This document shows, piece by piece, positions 17,837-26,719 of a DNA stretch of 64,000 nucleotides. Within the stretch, counting starts at the first letter, position 1. The number at the start of each line of letters is the position of its first letter. The DNA is taken from positions 6,848,501 through 6,912,500 of the forward strand of contig NZ_CP074380.1 of assembly GCF_022695595.1 (NCBI RefSeq), in the 5' to 3' direction. The notes under the pieces were generated by a model. That model was not told the origin of the DNA. It ran no database searches and saw nothing but the letters and a program-made list of their open reading frames with translations. The position numbers and the translations under genes were made by a program. The DNA is from Streptomyces sp. MST-110588. GTDB lineage: Bacteria > Actinomycetota > Actinomycetes > Streptomycetales > Streptomycetaceae.

Positions 17837-18748
17837 TCAGGCGTGGCAGGCCACCGGCACCCCGCCGTTCATCTCCGTCATGTCCCCGAACCCCAGCAGC
17901 GGGTCCAGCCGCGTGCCCGGCGCCTGCCCCGCCAGCTCCGCGTACGCGCGGTGCAGATTCGCCACCAGCCGCTCGCTCTCCCGCAGCGCCGCGAACTCCC
18001 CGAGGTCGGCGCCGCGGGCCACCTCCAGCGGCGTACGGTCCGCCGCCCACCCCTCGGCCGCCAGCTCGGTGACGTACCGCAGATAGCGCTCCACGGTGTC
18101 GTACACCTCGGGCCCGGTGACCGGCCCGTGCCCCGGCACCACCGTCTCCGCGCCGAGGCCGCGCAGCAGCTCCACGGCGCGCAGCGAGCCCGCCACCGAC
18201 CCCATGAAGACGAACGGCGTCCCCCCGTTGAAGACCAGGTCGCCGGTGAACACCACGCGCTGCTCCGGCAGCCAGACGACGGTGTCGCCCGGGGTGTGCG
18301 CCACGCCCGGGTGGATGAGCCGGACCTCGGTGTCCCCGGCGTGGAGGGTGAGGGTGTCGGTGTACGTGACGGTGGGGGCGGTGATCGCTATGTCGCCGTA
18401 CTCCACCTCCGGCCACACCAGGTGCAACTGACGGCCGGCGGCGAGCTGCTCCCGGCGGCACGCGGTGTGCCCGACGATGGTCGCCCCGGGCGCGAAGACG
18501 CCGTTGCCGTAGGTGTGGTCGCCGTGGTGATGGGTGTTGACCACCACACGGGGCGGCGGCGCCCCGCCCTCGACGATCCGCCGGCGCAGCAGACGGGCGC
18601 GGCGCTCCGTGGCGGCGGTGTCCACCAGGACCGTGTCCCCGCCGTCGGTGACGATGCCCGCGTTGTTCAGGCACCAGCCCCCGTCCGGCTGGACGAACGC
18701 GCTGACGCCGGGCGCCAGTTGGGTCACGTACGGCTCTTCGCTGCCCAT
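17837..18748 (-). CDS. MBL fold metallo-hydrolase
   Basis: The protein has 303 residues with ATG at 18748. The metallo-beta-lactamase signature is NTHHHGDHTYGNG (about 71-83). Further metal ligands are in IHPGVAHTPGDTVVWLP and FTGDLVFNGG, and the last His in VPGHGPVTG. The C-terminal 80 residues are helical, as in quinone/acyl hydrolase-like members. The substrate is unknown. The HxlR regulator starts upstream on the same strand with 24 bp between them, so the two may be co-transcribed and co-regulated. Confidence 0.88.
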   Translation of the reverse strand: MGSEEPYVTQLAPGVSAFVQPDGGWCLNNAGIVTDGGDTVLVDTAATERRARLLRRRIVEGGAPPPRVVVNTHHHGDHTYGNGVFAPGATIVGHTACRREQLAAGRQLHLVWPEVEYGDIAITAPTVTYTDTLTLHAGDTEVRLIHPGVAHTPGDTVVWLPEQRVVFTGDLVFNGGTPFVFMGSVAGSLRAVELLRGLGAETVVPGHGPVTGPEVYDTVERYLRYVTELAAEGWAADRTPLEVARGADLGEFAALRESERLVANLHRAYAELAGQAPGTRLDPLLGFGDMTEMNGGVPVACHA

Positions 18749-18772
18749 GGATGTCCCTTCACTTCTCTCACT

Positions 18773-19183
18773 TCATGGCTGTCCGTCCCGGCCGCGCGCC
18801 GTCGCGTCGGCCCGCTCCTGTGCCGCGAGGACCGCGTCACCGTACTCCCAGGACCACTCACCCAGTGCCTTCAGGGGAACCAGCAGACCGCGGCCGACGG
18901 CCGTCAGCCGGTACTCGACGCGCGGTGGCGCCTGGGCGTAACGGCGGTGCTCCACCAGGCCGTAACCCTCCAGCCGGCGCAGCGTCTGGGTCAGCACCTT
19001 GGCGCTGATGCCGCCGATCGCCGTGCGCAGCTCGCCGGGCCGCCGCGGGCCGTCCCGCAGGGCGAAGACCACCACGGCGTTCCAGGTGTGCGACAGCACA
19101 TCGATGCCGATCCGCGCCCGGCAGTCGGCGACGAAGGCGTCGGTTCCTCCCGGTGGCCGGATGTCCGCCGTCGTTCCGCTCAT
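18773..19183 (-). CDS. HxlR family winged-helix transcriptional regulator
   Basis: The product has 136 residues with ATG at 19183, preceded by GGGAGACGGA. The winged helix covers about residues 25-115: DVLSHTWNAVVVFALRDGPRRPGELRTAIGGISAKVLTQTLRRLEGYGLVEHRRY, the characteristic HxlR core. HxlR proteins often sense redox or electrophiles and control adjacent oxidoreductases. A perfect inverted repeat sits in the divergent promoter region shared with the NADPH-dependent reductase gene. Confidence 0.92.
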   Translation of the reverse strand: MSGTTADIRPPGGTDAFVADCRARIGIDVLSHTWNAVVVFALRDGPRRPGELRTAIGGISAKVLTQTLRRLEGYGLVEHRRYAQAPPRVEYRLTAVGRGLLVPLKALGEWSWEYGDAVLAAQERADATARGRDGQP

Positions 19184-19259
19184 TCCGTCTCCCGCTCCTC
19201 GCAACCGCCGGTGGTCCTGGCGGTTCTCATGTGCCTCGCACTCCTGGTGCACCACTCCT

Positions 19260-19277
19260 CCTAACCCATCCGTTAGG
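19260..19277. promoter_or_regulatory. Inverted repeat, candidate HxlR operator
   Basis: CCTAAC-N6-GTTAGG is a perfect inverted repeat lying between the divergent HxlR and reductase genes, 77 bp from the first and 137 bp from the second. Its position fits autoregulation plus control of the reductase. Confidence 0.5.
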
Positions 19278-19413
19278 TACCACGCGGTTCCCAACGGGCT
19301 TCCTAGTGTCCTTGGACGAGGCATCCGCACGTCAGGGTGTCGCGAGTGACAGACCACAAGAAAACACCCGGAAGCACACAAGAACCCGCGAAATTGCGGG
19401 GAGAGGAGCACAG

Positions 19414-20067
19414 ATGAGGATCGGGACGCTGGGCGCGGGACCCATGGCGCAAGCGCTCGCGACGCAGTGGGCGCGGGCCGGGCACGAGGTGTACGTCGGG
19501 GCGCGGGACGGGAAGAAGGCGGCGGCGCTCGCCGGGCGGATCGGCGGCGCGGCGGGTGCCGGAAGCCTGCGCGAGGCCGCCGCCTTCGGGGAGGCGGTGC
19601 TGCTGGCCGTGCCGTACACCGCGGTGGAGGACGCGCTGACGGCGGCGGGCGCCCGGGAGGGGGAGCTGGGCGGCCGTACGCTCATCGACTGCACCAACCC
19701 GCTGGATGACAAGGGCGCTCCCATAGGGATCGAGGGAGGCCGGCCGAGTGCCGCCGCGCACATCGCCGAGATCGCGCGTGGCGCGCGGGTCGTCAAGGCA
19801 TTCAACCTGTGCACCCCCGCTGTCTGGTCGCTGACGCCGCCGGTCTTCCAGGACGGCCCGCTCGCCGTTCCGCTGTGCGGCGACGACGCCACGGCCCTGG
19901 AGACCGTACGCGCTCTCGTACGGGACATGGGCTGTGAGCCCATGGACGTGGGCGGCCTGGACCACGCCGGATCGCAGGAGGCGGCGCTGGCCTTCCTGGC
20001 CGGCCTGTGGTTCCGGGGGATCGAACCGCGTACGGCGCTGGCGCCGGTGGACCGGCTGTTCGGCTGA
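19414..20067 (+). CDS. NADPH-dependent F420 reductase-like oxidoreductase (NAD-binding)
   Basis: The protein has 217 residues with ATG at 19414 and GAGAGGAG upstream. The Rossmann motif is GTLGAGPMAQALA (4-16). VYVGARDGKKAAAL suggests NADP preference through the Arg after strand 2. DCTNPLDDKG and KAFNLC are typical of the F420-NADP oxidoreductase/YrpG-type family. It could reduce F420 or a ketone or quinone with NADPH. The divergent HxlR regulator makes a stress-responsive role plausible, which is inference. Confidence 0.85.
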   Translation: MRIGTLGAGPMAQALATQWARAGHEVYVGARDGKKAAALAGRIGGAAGAGSLREAAAFGEAVLLAVPYTAVEDALTAAGAREGELGGRTLIDCTNPLDDKGAPIGIEGGRPSAAAHIAEIARGARVVKAFNLCTPAVWSLTPPVFQDGPLAVPLCGDDATALETVRALVRDMGCEPMDVGGLDHAGSQEAALAFLAGLWFRGIEPRTALAPVDRLFG

Positions 20068-20077
20068 AGCCGTTCCT

Positions 20078-20115
20078 GCCGGGCGGGTGAGCACGGTGGC
20101 GCTCACCCGCCCGGC
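20078..20115. terminator. Strong bidirectional hairpin terminator
   Basis: GCCGGGCGGGTGAGC pairs perfectly with GCTCACCCGCCCGGC (15 bp, 8-base loop). It lies between the convergent reductase gene and the 201-residue hypothetical gene. Confidence 0.75.
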
Positions 20116-20173
20116 ACCCTGGCGCGGCAGCCGGAGCACGGACGCATGGCCGCACGGTTGCACGGACGCCGGT

Positions 20174-20779
20174 TCAGGGTGAGCCGTTGGTCAGCAGGAG
20201 ATAGCAGACATGTCCACCATGGATGAACGTGGCGGTATCGGAGTCGCTGCCGTCGAAGTACACCGGGCGCAGGGCCTCTTCGCCGCTGAAGTAGCCACTG
20301 GAGCGCAGGAAGTCGGGCTCGACCGAGGCGAACAGCCATGGGCAGTCGTCCTGGCCCAGCAACTGGTGGGTGACATCGCGTACGAGCTTTTCGGCATCGC
20401 TTTTGGTGTAGTGCCGTCTGTAGGGGCTGAACGCCTCGCAGAGCATCCAGCCCAGCCGCGCCACGAATTCCGTACGGCTGAGGGGGCTCACCGCCGCGCG
20501 GAATCCCGCACGCAGGAGTGGGCGCTCGCAAACGCCCTCGTCGAAGTGGTCCGACAGGTTGTACCAGTCGCGTACGCGGTCGGCGGCGACCATCATCTCT
20601 TCGAACAGGTCATCACGCAGGAAAGCGTGGAGTACGCGGTGCCGGTTCTGTGCCGTGACCGGTATGTCGACGGCGAATTTGAGCAACAGGGTGGTGCTGT
20701 TCATCGAAGCGTCCACGGCCGTCAGGAACGCGTCGACGGCGGGGTGTCGCAGGTCGCCGGCCAGGTCGGTGAAGTTCAT
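20174..20779 (-). CDS. Hypothetical protein, translationally coupled to DUF202 genes
   Basis: The product has 201 residues. ATG at 20779 overlaps the stop of the upstream DUF202 gene (ATGA), which fixes the start. It begins MNFTDLAGDLRHPAVDAFL, is mostly helical and acidic, and has no signal peptide, membrane segment or recognisable catalytic motif. The C-terminal part (GYFSGEEALRPVYFDGSDSD) looks like beta structure. I do not recognise the family. Its place as the last gene of a three-gene DUF202 operon suggests a partner to those membrane proteins. Confidence 0.7.
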   Translation of the reverse strand: MNFTDLAGDLRHPAVDAFLTAVDASMNSTTLLLKFAVDIPVTAQNRHRVLHAFLRDDLFEEMMVAADRVRDWYNLSDHFDEGVCERPLLRAGFRAAVSPLSRTEFVARLGWMLCEAFSPYRRHYTKSDAEKLVRDVTHQLLGQDDCPWLFASVEPDFLRSSGYFSGEEALRPVYFDGSDSDTATFIHGGHVCYLLLTNGSP

Positions 20780-21129
20780 GGCTGACCTTTCCGGAGGAGG
20801 AGCGCCGCGCCCGAGGCGGTCAGGGCCAGGGCGCACGCCGTCAGGGTCAGTGCCGTACGGGGGGACAGGGCGGGTGGGCGGGCGGTGGACAGGGCGCGCA
20901 CCCGCTGCTGAGCGGTGATCAGGAACGCCAGCCATGCCAGGCCCACCAGTACCAGCGTCAGGAGCGCCGCCGGCCGGCCGGAACCGCCTTCCTGGGCGGC
21001 CCGGCGGGCAGCGAGGAGAGCCACCGCCGTACAGGACAGCGTCGTCCGCCGCCAGGCCAGGCGGGTGCGCTCCGGTTGCAGTCCCGGGTCGCGGCGCGGA
21101 GCGCGGTCCTTCTCCGCGGGCCCGGTCAT
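20776..21129 (-). CDS. DUF202 domain membrane protein
   Basis: The protein has 117 residues with ATG at 21129. The DUF202 N-terminus is LQPERTRLAWRRTTLSCTAVALLAARRA (about 17-44), followed by two more membrane helices and a short basic end (LLLRKGQP). DUF202 proteins are small three-helix membrane proteins of unknown function, often in tandem pairs such as this one with the next gene. It is separated from the upstream YidH-like gene by 26 bp and overlaps the downstream gene by four bases. Confidence 0.88.
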   Translation of the reverse strand: MTGPAEKDRAPRRDPGLQPERTRLAWRRTTLSCTAVALLAARRAAQEGGSGRPAALLTLVLVGLAWLAFLITAQQRVRALSTARPPALSPRTALTLTACALALTASGAALLLRKGQP

Positions 21130-21155
21130 CGGACGGCGGGTCCGGTCGTCATCGG

Positions 21156-21572
21156 TCAGCGGGTCCGGCCGGTCGCGACGAGGACGACCAGGGCCGCCGC
21201 GAGCAGGGCGACGCCGACCGCGAGGGCGGCCGGGAAGCGGGAGACCGGCAGGTCCGCGCCGCGCCGCATCGCCCGTTCACAACGTACCCAGTGGTTGACG
21301 GCGCGTACCGCGCACAGCGCGCCGCCCACCAGCAGCACGACCGTGAAGGCCAGCCGCGGACCCTGGTGCATCCGGAGCAGGAACTGGTCCACCGCGAAGC
21401 CGCCGCCGATCAGCGCGAGGCCGGTGCGCAGCCAGGCCAGGAAGGTGCGTTCGTTGGCGAGGGAGAAACGGTAGTCGGGTGTCGTGCCTTCCTCGCGGAC
21501 CCGCTCCGGTGTGAACCACCACCGCACTCCCGCCCCGAGCGATCGCAGCCGGTCCGTGACGGTGAGGATCAT
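21156..21572 (-). CDS. YidH family DUF202 membrane protein
   Basis: The product has 138 residues with ATG at 21572. A cytoplasmic N-terminus (WWFTPERVREEGTTPDYRFSLANERTFLAWLRTGLALIGGG) carries the family signature NERTFLAWLRTGLA, followed by three hydrophobic helices. It is the first gene of the DUF202 pair. Two different DUF202 subtypes in one operon suggest a hetero-oligomer, which is inference. Confidence 0.9.
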   Translation of the reverse strand: MILTVTDRLRSLGAGVRWWFTPERVREEGTTPDYRFSLANERTFLAWLRTGLALIGGGFAVDQFLLRMHQGPRLAFTVVLLVGGALCAVRAVNHWVRCERAMRRGADLPVSRFPAALAVGVALLAAALVVLVATGRTR

Positions 21573-21765
21573 GCCTCAGACCCTACCGGCCGGGGTGGTG
21601 CGCCGGTCCTCCGCGGTGCGGGGGTGAGCGATGACCACCTGCGCGTTCCCGCCTGCGGGCCCGGCCGCGCCCTGGTGGCGGCCGGGGAACTGACAACCGA
21701 CTGCTTCGTACGAGCCCCGGCGCATCTGGAGCCGCGGTTTCTCAAGGCCCTCGACGGGCATCGGG
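21573..21765. other. Intergenic stretch without a convincing gene
   Basis: Both strands are open in short frames. The plus frame reads VSDDHLRVPACGPGRALVAA, which faintly recalls the start of a STAS-domain protein, but it has no valid continuation. I see no hairpin or operator here. Confidence 0.3.
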
Positions 21766-22305
21766 TCACCCGGCGCGCCCGCCCCGCGTCCGCAGTGCGC
21801 GGAGCCGCTGGTAGGCGGCCAGGCCGTCCGGGGTCCACTCCCATTGCGGAAGGCGCTGTTCCAGTTCTTCGTCCGTGAGGAAGGTGTGCCAGGCGACCTC
21901 GGAGCTCTGCGGCCGGACCGGAAGTTCGCAGCGCACCTCGTAGACGGCCGACCACCAGGAGTGCTCGGGCGTCTCGTAGAGGAACTTCAGGAGCGGTACG
22001 GGGCGGGGCAGCCCGCGGACGCCGAGTTCCTCCTCCGCCTCGCGCAGGGCCGCCTCGTCATACGATTCGCCGGCGCCGACGACCCCGCCGACGAACATGT
22101 CGTAGTGCGAGGGGAAGACGAGCTTGCGTGCCGTGCGGCGGTGCACGAAGATCCGGTCCACGGCGTCCCGGGCCAGGACGAACGTGCACCGGTGGCGCAG
22201 CCTGCGGGCGTACACCTCGGCGCGCGGCGCCTGCCCCACCACCCGGTCCTCCTCGTCGACGACGTCCAGGACCTCCTCCGCGTCCAGCGGTCGCTGATCG
22301 GTCAT
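21766..22305 (-). CDS. NUDIX hydrolase
   Basis: The protein has 179 residues with ATG at 22305 (MTDQRPL); four residues upstream could extend it. The Nudix box is complete as GG-x3-GES-x2-EAALREAEEELGV, between about residues 76 and 97. The N-terminal EEVLDVVDEEDRVVGQAPRAEVYARRLRHR and HRRTARKLVFPSHYDMFVGG match the IPP-isomerase-like/YfcD branch. It would hydrolyse a nucleoside-diphosphate-linked substrate. It is a single gene. Confidence 0.9.
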   Translation of the reverse strand: MTDQRPLDAEEVLDVVDEEDRVVGQAPRAEVYARRLRHRCTFVLARDAVDRIFVHRRTARKLVFPSHYDMFVGGVVGAGESYDEAALREAEEELGVRGLPRPVPLLKFLYETPEHSWWSAVYEVRCELPVRPQSSEVAWHTFLTDEELEQRLPQWEWTPDGLAAYQRLRALRTRGGRAG

Positions 22306-22384
22306 GAGGCCATGCAATCAGACGCGCAGGCGCCGGGACAGGCGCCCGCCGCCCGCGCCGCGGCAGGCACCCGCCGTCCCGCCC

Positions 22385-23545
22385 TCAGCGGCGGCCGGTC
22401 ACCGCGCGGTGGACGGCGCGGGCCAGCCGGGCGTTCTCCGGGGCCGCGCCGCCCGGGAAGGCGTAGCGGCGGCGGGAGTAGCCGTAGGCCAGGCCGCTGC
22501 GGGGGTCGGCGAACGCCAGGGAACCGCCCGCGCCGCTGTGGCCGAAGGCACCCTGCCCGAGGAAGGAGTACTCGTCGCTGACCACGGTGAAGCCGAGGCC
22601 GTAGACGCCGCGCTCACCGGCGACCAGATCGTGCCCGGCGGAGTGGATCTGTGCGAACGCGGCGGCGGTGTCGGGCTTGAGCAGCGGGGCCCGGCCGTCC
22701 ACCTCGCCGATGGCTGCCGCGTACATCTTGGCCAGGCCGCGCGCGGAGGCGATGCCGCCCACGGACGCGGGTCCGGCGGCCCGTATGACGGGGGAGTCGA
22801 ACAGCCTCTGCAGATCGGTCGGCTCGGTGGGGTGGTTGAGGTTGAAGGCGATGCCGAGGAGGCCGTACGCGCCCGTCGCCGCCGCGTCCAGCTCGGCCTG
22901 CTGCTCGGGGGTGGGCAGCATCGGCTGGACGGCGCGCACCCGGGGTTCGAGGGCCTGGGGCAGTCCCATGTAGAAGTCGAGGTCGTACGGGGCCCGTATC
23001 CGGGACTCGTACACCTCCTGGAGGGTCTGGCCGGTGACGCGCCGCACCACCTCACCGGTGAGCGCGCCGATGACCAGCGCGTGGTAGCCGAAGGCGGTGC
23101 CGGGCCGCCAGTACGGGCGCTGGGCGGCCAGCCGCTCGGCGATGACCCGGTCGTCGGCGAGTTCCGCGAGGGTGAAGCCGGTGTCGGCGCCGACCAGTCC
23201 GGCACGGTGGGACAGCAGGTCGCGCAGGGTGATGTCCTGCTTGCCCTCGGCGCCGAACTCGGGCCAGTAGTGGCTCACCCGCTCGTCCGGGTCCAGGGTG
23301 CCGTCCTGGACCAGCAGGGCGACGGTGAGGTGAGCCGCGCCCTTGGTCGAGGAGAAGACACCGACCAGCGTGTCCCCGTCGAAGTCCGGGCCGGTCCACA
23401 GGTCCACGACGCGCTCGCCGCCGGCGTAGGCCACCAACTGCGCCGCGTAGTCCGCCCGCTCCTCGGCCGCGAAGGCCGCGAACTCCTCCCGTACCTCTTG
23501 GAATCCTTCGGCAACGGTGCCGTGAACAGCGGTCTCGCCGGCCAT
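22385..23545 (-). CDS. Serine hydrolase / beta-lactamase-related (class C-like esterase)
   Basis: The product has 386 residues with ATG at 23545, chosen because GGAGG lies six bases upstream. The S-x-x-K motif is SSTKGAAH (about 62-69). A YHALVIG segment provides the Tyr-x-x motif, and a C-terminal GHSGAGGSLAFADP replaces the KTG triad as in EstB/LACTB-type esterases. There is no signal peptide, so it is probably cytoplasmic. It likely hydrolyses esters or D-amino peptides. The 130 bp upstream contain several TGATCA words (23567-23592). Confidence 0.88.
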   Translation of the reverse strand: MAGETAVHGTVAEGFQEVREEFAAFAAEERADYAAQLVAYAGGERVVDLWTGPDFDGDTLVGVFSSTKGAAHLTVALLVQDGTLDPDERVSHYWPEFGAEGKQDITLRDLLSHRAGLVGADTGFTLAELADDRVIAERLAAQRPYWRPGTAFGYHALVIGALTGEVVRRVTGQTLQEVYESRIRAPYDLDFYMGLPQALEPRVRAVQPMLPTPEQQAELDAAATGAYGLLGIAFNLNHPTEPTDLQRLFDSPVIRAAGPASVGGIASARGLAKMYAAAIGEVDGRAPLLKPDTAAAFAQIHSAGHDLVAGERGVYGLGFTVVSDEYSFLGQGAFGHSGAGGSLAFADPRSGLAYGYSRRRYAFPGGAAPENARLARAVHRAVTGRR

Positions 23546-23677
23546 CTGCGTCCTCCGTGTCAGCGTCATGATCAAAAACTGTGTGTGATCACGAACTGCC
23601 GGCCCGGAGATCGTATTCCCCTGTTCACCTGCGGGTTTGTCGCGGTCACCGGGCCGACCCGCCGCCCGGCCCGGCCG

Positions 23678-24571
23678 TCACCGGGGCTGGAGTTCCCGTA
23701 CGCGCCCGGTCCGCGCCACTCCCGGCGGCATCGCCGGGTGACGGCCGATCAGGACGATGCCCGCGACCACCGCCGCCAGCCCGGCGGCCTCCCAGGCCAG
23801 CGCCCCGGTCGTCAGCCGCAGCCGGTCGCCCAGGAAACCCACCCCGCAGACGATCCCCGCCAGCGGCTGGGCCGCCGTCAGCGCGGGCAGCGACATCCGC
23901 AGCGGCGCCGTCTCGAAGGCGCTCTGCACCAGCACCAGCGCGCACACGCCGAGCACCAGCACCGCGTACGGCTGCCAGCTCGTCACCAGGTCCGGCCAGC
24001 CACCGTGTCCCCAGCGCTCCCCGCTGATCCGGGTCAGCGCGTCCTGGAGGCCGTAGAGCAGTCCGGCCGCCAGGCCCAGCAGCGCCGCCTCCACGCCGAT
24101 GCGCGCCCGCCTGGCGCAGCCGGCCAGCAGCAGCGCCGCGCCCAGCACCACGCCCACGATCAGCCAGTGCCGCAGCGGGTCGGTCACCCCGTGTCCGCCG
24201 CGCGGCCGGCCGGCCACGATGAAGGCCGTCACGCCGCCCGCCAGCAGCCACAGCCCGCCCCACCCGCGGCGGCCCAGCCGCTGCCCGGTCAGCCGTCTGG
24301 ACAGCGCCATCGCGAAGAGCAGGTTCGTCGCCAGCAGCGGCTCGACGAGGGTGACCTCCCCCATGCCCAGCGCCAGCGCGCCCAGCGCCATCCCGCACAC
24401 CATCAGACCGATACCGGCCAGCCACCGCGGCATCCGCACGAGATCGAGCAGCAGCCGCGGGGACAGGAAGTCCTTCAACGGGGCGCGCTGCGCCGCGTGC
24501 TGCTGGAGCACGAAGCCGAAACCCAGACAGCAGGCCGCGCACAGGGCCGACCACAACACCGTCACGTCCAC
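23678..24571 (-). CDS. DMT (EamA-like) family transporter
   Basis: The protein has 297 residues with ATG at 24571. It has nine to ten hydrophobic segments. The first, LWSALCAACCLGFGFVLQQHAAQ, and the paired repeat halves (GEVTLVEPLLATNLLFAMALS; APLRMSLPALTAAQPLAGIV) match the DMT family seen in many actinobacteria. The tail is cytoplasmic and Arg-rich. The substrate is unknown. It lies upstream of the serine hydrolase on the same strand with 132 bp between them, so linkage is weak. Confidence 0.88.
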   Translation of the reverse strand: MDVTVLWSALCAACCLGFGFVLQQHAAQRAPLKDFLSPRLLLDLVRMPRWLAGIGLMVCGMALGALALGMGEVTLVEPLLATNLLFAMALSRRLTGQRLGRRGWGGLWLLAGGVTAFIVAGRPRGGHGVTDPLRHWLIVGVVLGAALLLAGCARRARIGVEAALLGLAAGLLYGLQDALTRISGERWGHGGWPDLVTSWQPYAVLVLGVCALVLVQSAFETAPLRMSLPALTAAQPLAGIVCGVGFLGDRLRLTTGALAWEAAGLAAVVAGIVLIGRHPAMPPGVARTGRVRELQPR

Positions 24572-24806
24572 ACCTCAAGTCCCGGGGGCGATGGGCCACC
24601 GGCCGAGCGTAGCGACCCCCGTGCCGGCCCGTCACCGATGTCCGGGCCGGGTACCCCCGCAGGCGGCGGCGGAATCCGAGGTTGACGCGGTGGCCGGGCG
24701 CGCTGAGGATCGTGAGCCACGACGAGGCCGGGGCTTCCGGCACGAGGACCGCGGCGTACGGCACGGGGCCGGGCGTCCGCGGCACCTTCCGGCGAGGAGA
24801 GCAGAG

Positions 24807-26461
24807 ATGGCCTACGACGCTGACGTGATCGTGATCGGAGCGGGACTGGCGGGTCTGGCGGCCACCGCGGAACTCGCCGAGGCCGGGCGCAAGGTGATCC
24901 TCCTGGACCAGGAGCCCGAGCAGTCCCTCGGCGGCCAGGCCCACTGGTCCTTCGGCGGTCTCTTCCTCGTCGATTCGCCCGAGCAGCGCCGGCTGCGGGT
25001 GCGCGACAGCCACGAGCTGGCCTGGCAGGACTGGCTGGGCACGGCCGGCTTCGACCGGGCCGAGGACCACTGGCCGCGCGAATGGGCCAGGGCGTACGTC
25101 GACTTCGCCGCGGGCGAGAAGCGCGCGTGGCTGCACCGGCAGGGCGTCCGGTTCTTCCCCGTCGTCGGCTGGGCCGAGCGCGGCGGCTACGACGCCACCG
25201 GACACGGCAACTCCGTACCCCGCTTCCACATCACCTGGGGCACCGGCCCGGGACTGGTCGCGCCCTTCGAGCGGCGGGTCCGGGCCGGGGTGGCGCGCGG
25301 CCTGGTCGAGCTGCGGTTCCGGCACCGGGTCAGCGGCCTGTCCCGCAGCGCGGGCGCCGTGGACACCGTCACCGGCGAGATTCTGGAGCCCTCCACCGCC
25401 GAGCGCGGCGCGCCCAGCGGACGCGAGGTGGCCGGCGCCTTCGAGCTGCGCGCCCAGGCGGTGATCATCACCTCGGGCGGCATCGGCGGCAACCACGAGC
25501 TGGTACGCGCCAACTGGCCCGAGCGGCTGGGCCGGCCGCCGGAGCGGATGCTGTCGGGAGTGCCCGCCCATGTGGACGGCCGGATGCTCGGCGTCGCCCG
25601 CAACGCCGGCGGCCGGATCATCAACCCCGACCGGATGTGGCACTACACCGAGGGCATCGACAACTGGAACCCCATCTGGCCTCAGCACGGCATCCGCATC
25701 CTCTCGGGCCCCTCGCCGCTGTGGCTGGACGCGCGCGGCAAGCGGCTGCCGGTACCGCTCTTCCCCGGCTTCGACACGCTCGGCACGCTCGAACACATCA
25801 TGAAGACGGGCTACGACCACACCTGGTTCGTCCTCACCCAGAAGATCATCGAGAAGGAGTTCACCCTCTCCGGGTCCGAGCAGAACCCCGACCTGACGGG
25901 CAGGAGCGTGCGCGAGGTGCTCCGGCGGGCCCTGCCCGGGGCGCCGCGCCCGGTGCGGGCGTTCATGGACCGGGGCGCGGACTTCGTCGTGGAGCGCTCG
26001 CTGCCGGACCTCGTACGGCGGATGAACGCGCTCACCAAGGAGCCGCTGATCGACGAGGCCGCGCTGCGGCGCGAGATCACCGCCCGGGACCGGGAGATCA
26101 GGAACGCCTTCACCAAGGACCTTCAGGTGACGGCCATGCGCGGGGCGCGCAGGTACGCCGGTGACCGGCTCATCAGGACCGCCGCCCCGCACCGCCTCCT
26201 GGACCCGCAGGCCGGTCCGCTGATCGCCGTACGCCTGAACATCCTCACCCGCAAGACGCTCGGCGGGCTGGAGACCGACCTGTCCGCGCGGGTGCTGACC
26301 GAGGGGGCCAGGCGCTGCCGGGCGTGTACGCGGCGGGCGAGGTGGCCGGGTTCGGCGGCGGGGGCATGCACGGCTACCGCTCGCTGGAGGGCACCTTCCT
26401 GGGCGGCTGCCTCTTCTCCGGGCGTACGGCGGGGCGCGCGGCGGCGCGGGCGGTGTCCTGA
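24807..26461 (+). CDS. FAD-binding dehydrogenase (KstD/fumarate reductase flavoprotein-like), frameshifted near the 3' end
   Basis: ATG at 24807 follows GAGGAGA. The FAD Rossmann motif is VIGAGLAGLAATAELAEAG (about 9-27), with GGQAHWSFGGLF and the family segments WGTGPGL and TSGGIGGN. The frame is normal to VLTEG, then turns to Arg/Cys-rich nonsense. The true end (LPGVYAAGEVAGFGGGG, YRSLEGTFLGGCLFSGRTAG, stop at 26461) is one frame away. One extra G in the run of five at 26303-26307 rejoins them into about 551 residues, with the essential FAD-contact GE motif restored. Related flavoproteins perform 1,2-dehydrogenation of ketosteroid-like substrates. It is probably a functional gene with a sequence error. 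Confidence 0.85.
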
Positions 26462-26632
26462 CGCACGCGCCGGGCGGCCGGACGGCGGGGCAGGGGAGAC
26501 GACGGAGGCGCCGCCGGGCAGTTGAAGGGCGTACAACTTCCGGTGCGCAAGGGGGAGTTGGGGGATCCGGCCATTCTTTAAGCGGCCTTGACGCCGAGTG
26601 GCGCAGCGGGCTTTGCTGTGCGTGACGACCCG

Positions 26633-26652
26633 TCTGTGGTCCAGACCACAGA
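26633..26652. promoter_or_regulatory. Perfect 20-bp palindrome, dre-like GntR-family site
   Basis: TCTGTGGTCCAGACCACAGA has 9-base arms around CA. The core TGGTCCAGACCA differs by one base from the DasR consensus core TGGTCTAGACCA and matches repeats known from Streptomyces chitinase promoters. It lies 68 bp upstream of the next start codon. The rest of 26462-26719 shows no gene. Confidence 0.55.
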
Positions 26653-26719
26653 CCTGCACGCATGAGCCCCGGACCACGGGGCGGCCGGAGGTGAAGCGCG
26701 TCGTGGAGAGCCCCTGTTC

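Noticed and set aside
15945..18674. A 909-codon minus-strand open frame opposite the GH65 gene
   Set aside because: No recognisable motif; it is the shadow of the phosphorylase and MBL genes.
21576..21761. A 61-codon minus-strand frame between NUDIX and DUF202 genes
   Set aside because: No ribosome binding site, no conserved content, and the opposite strand is equally open.
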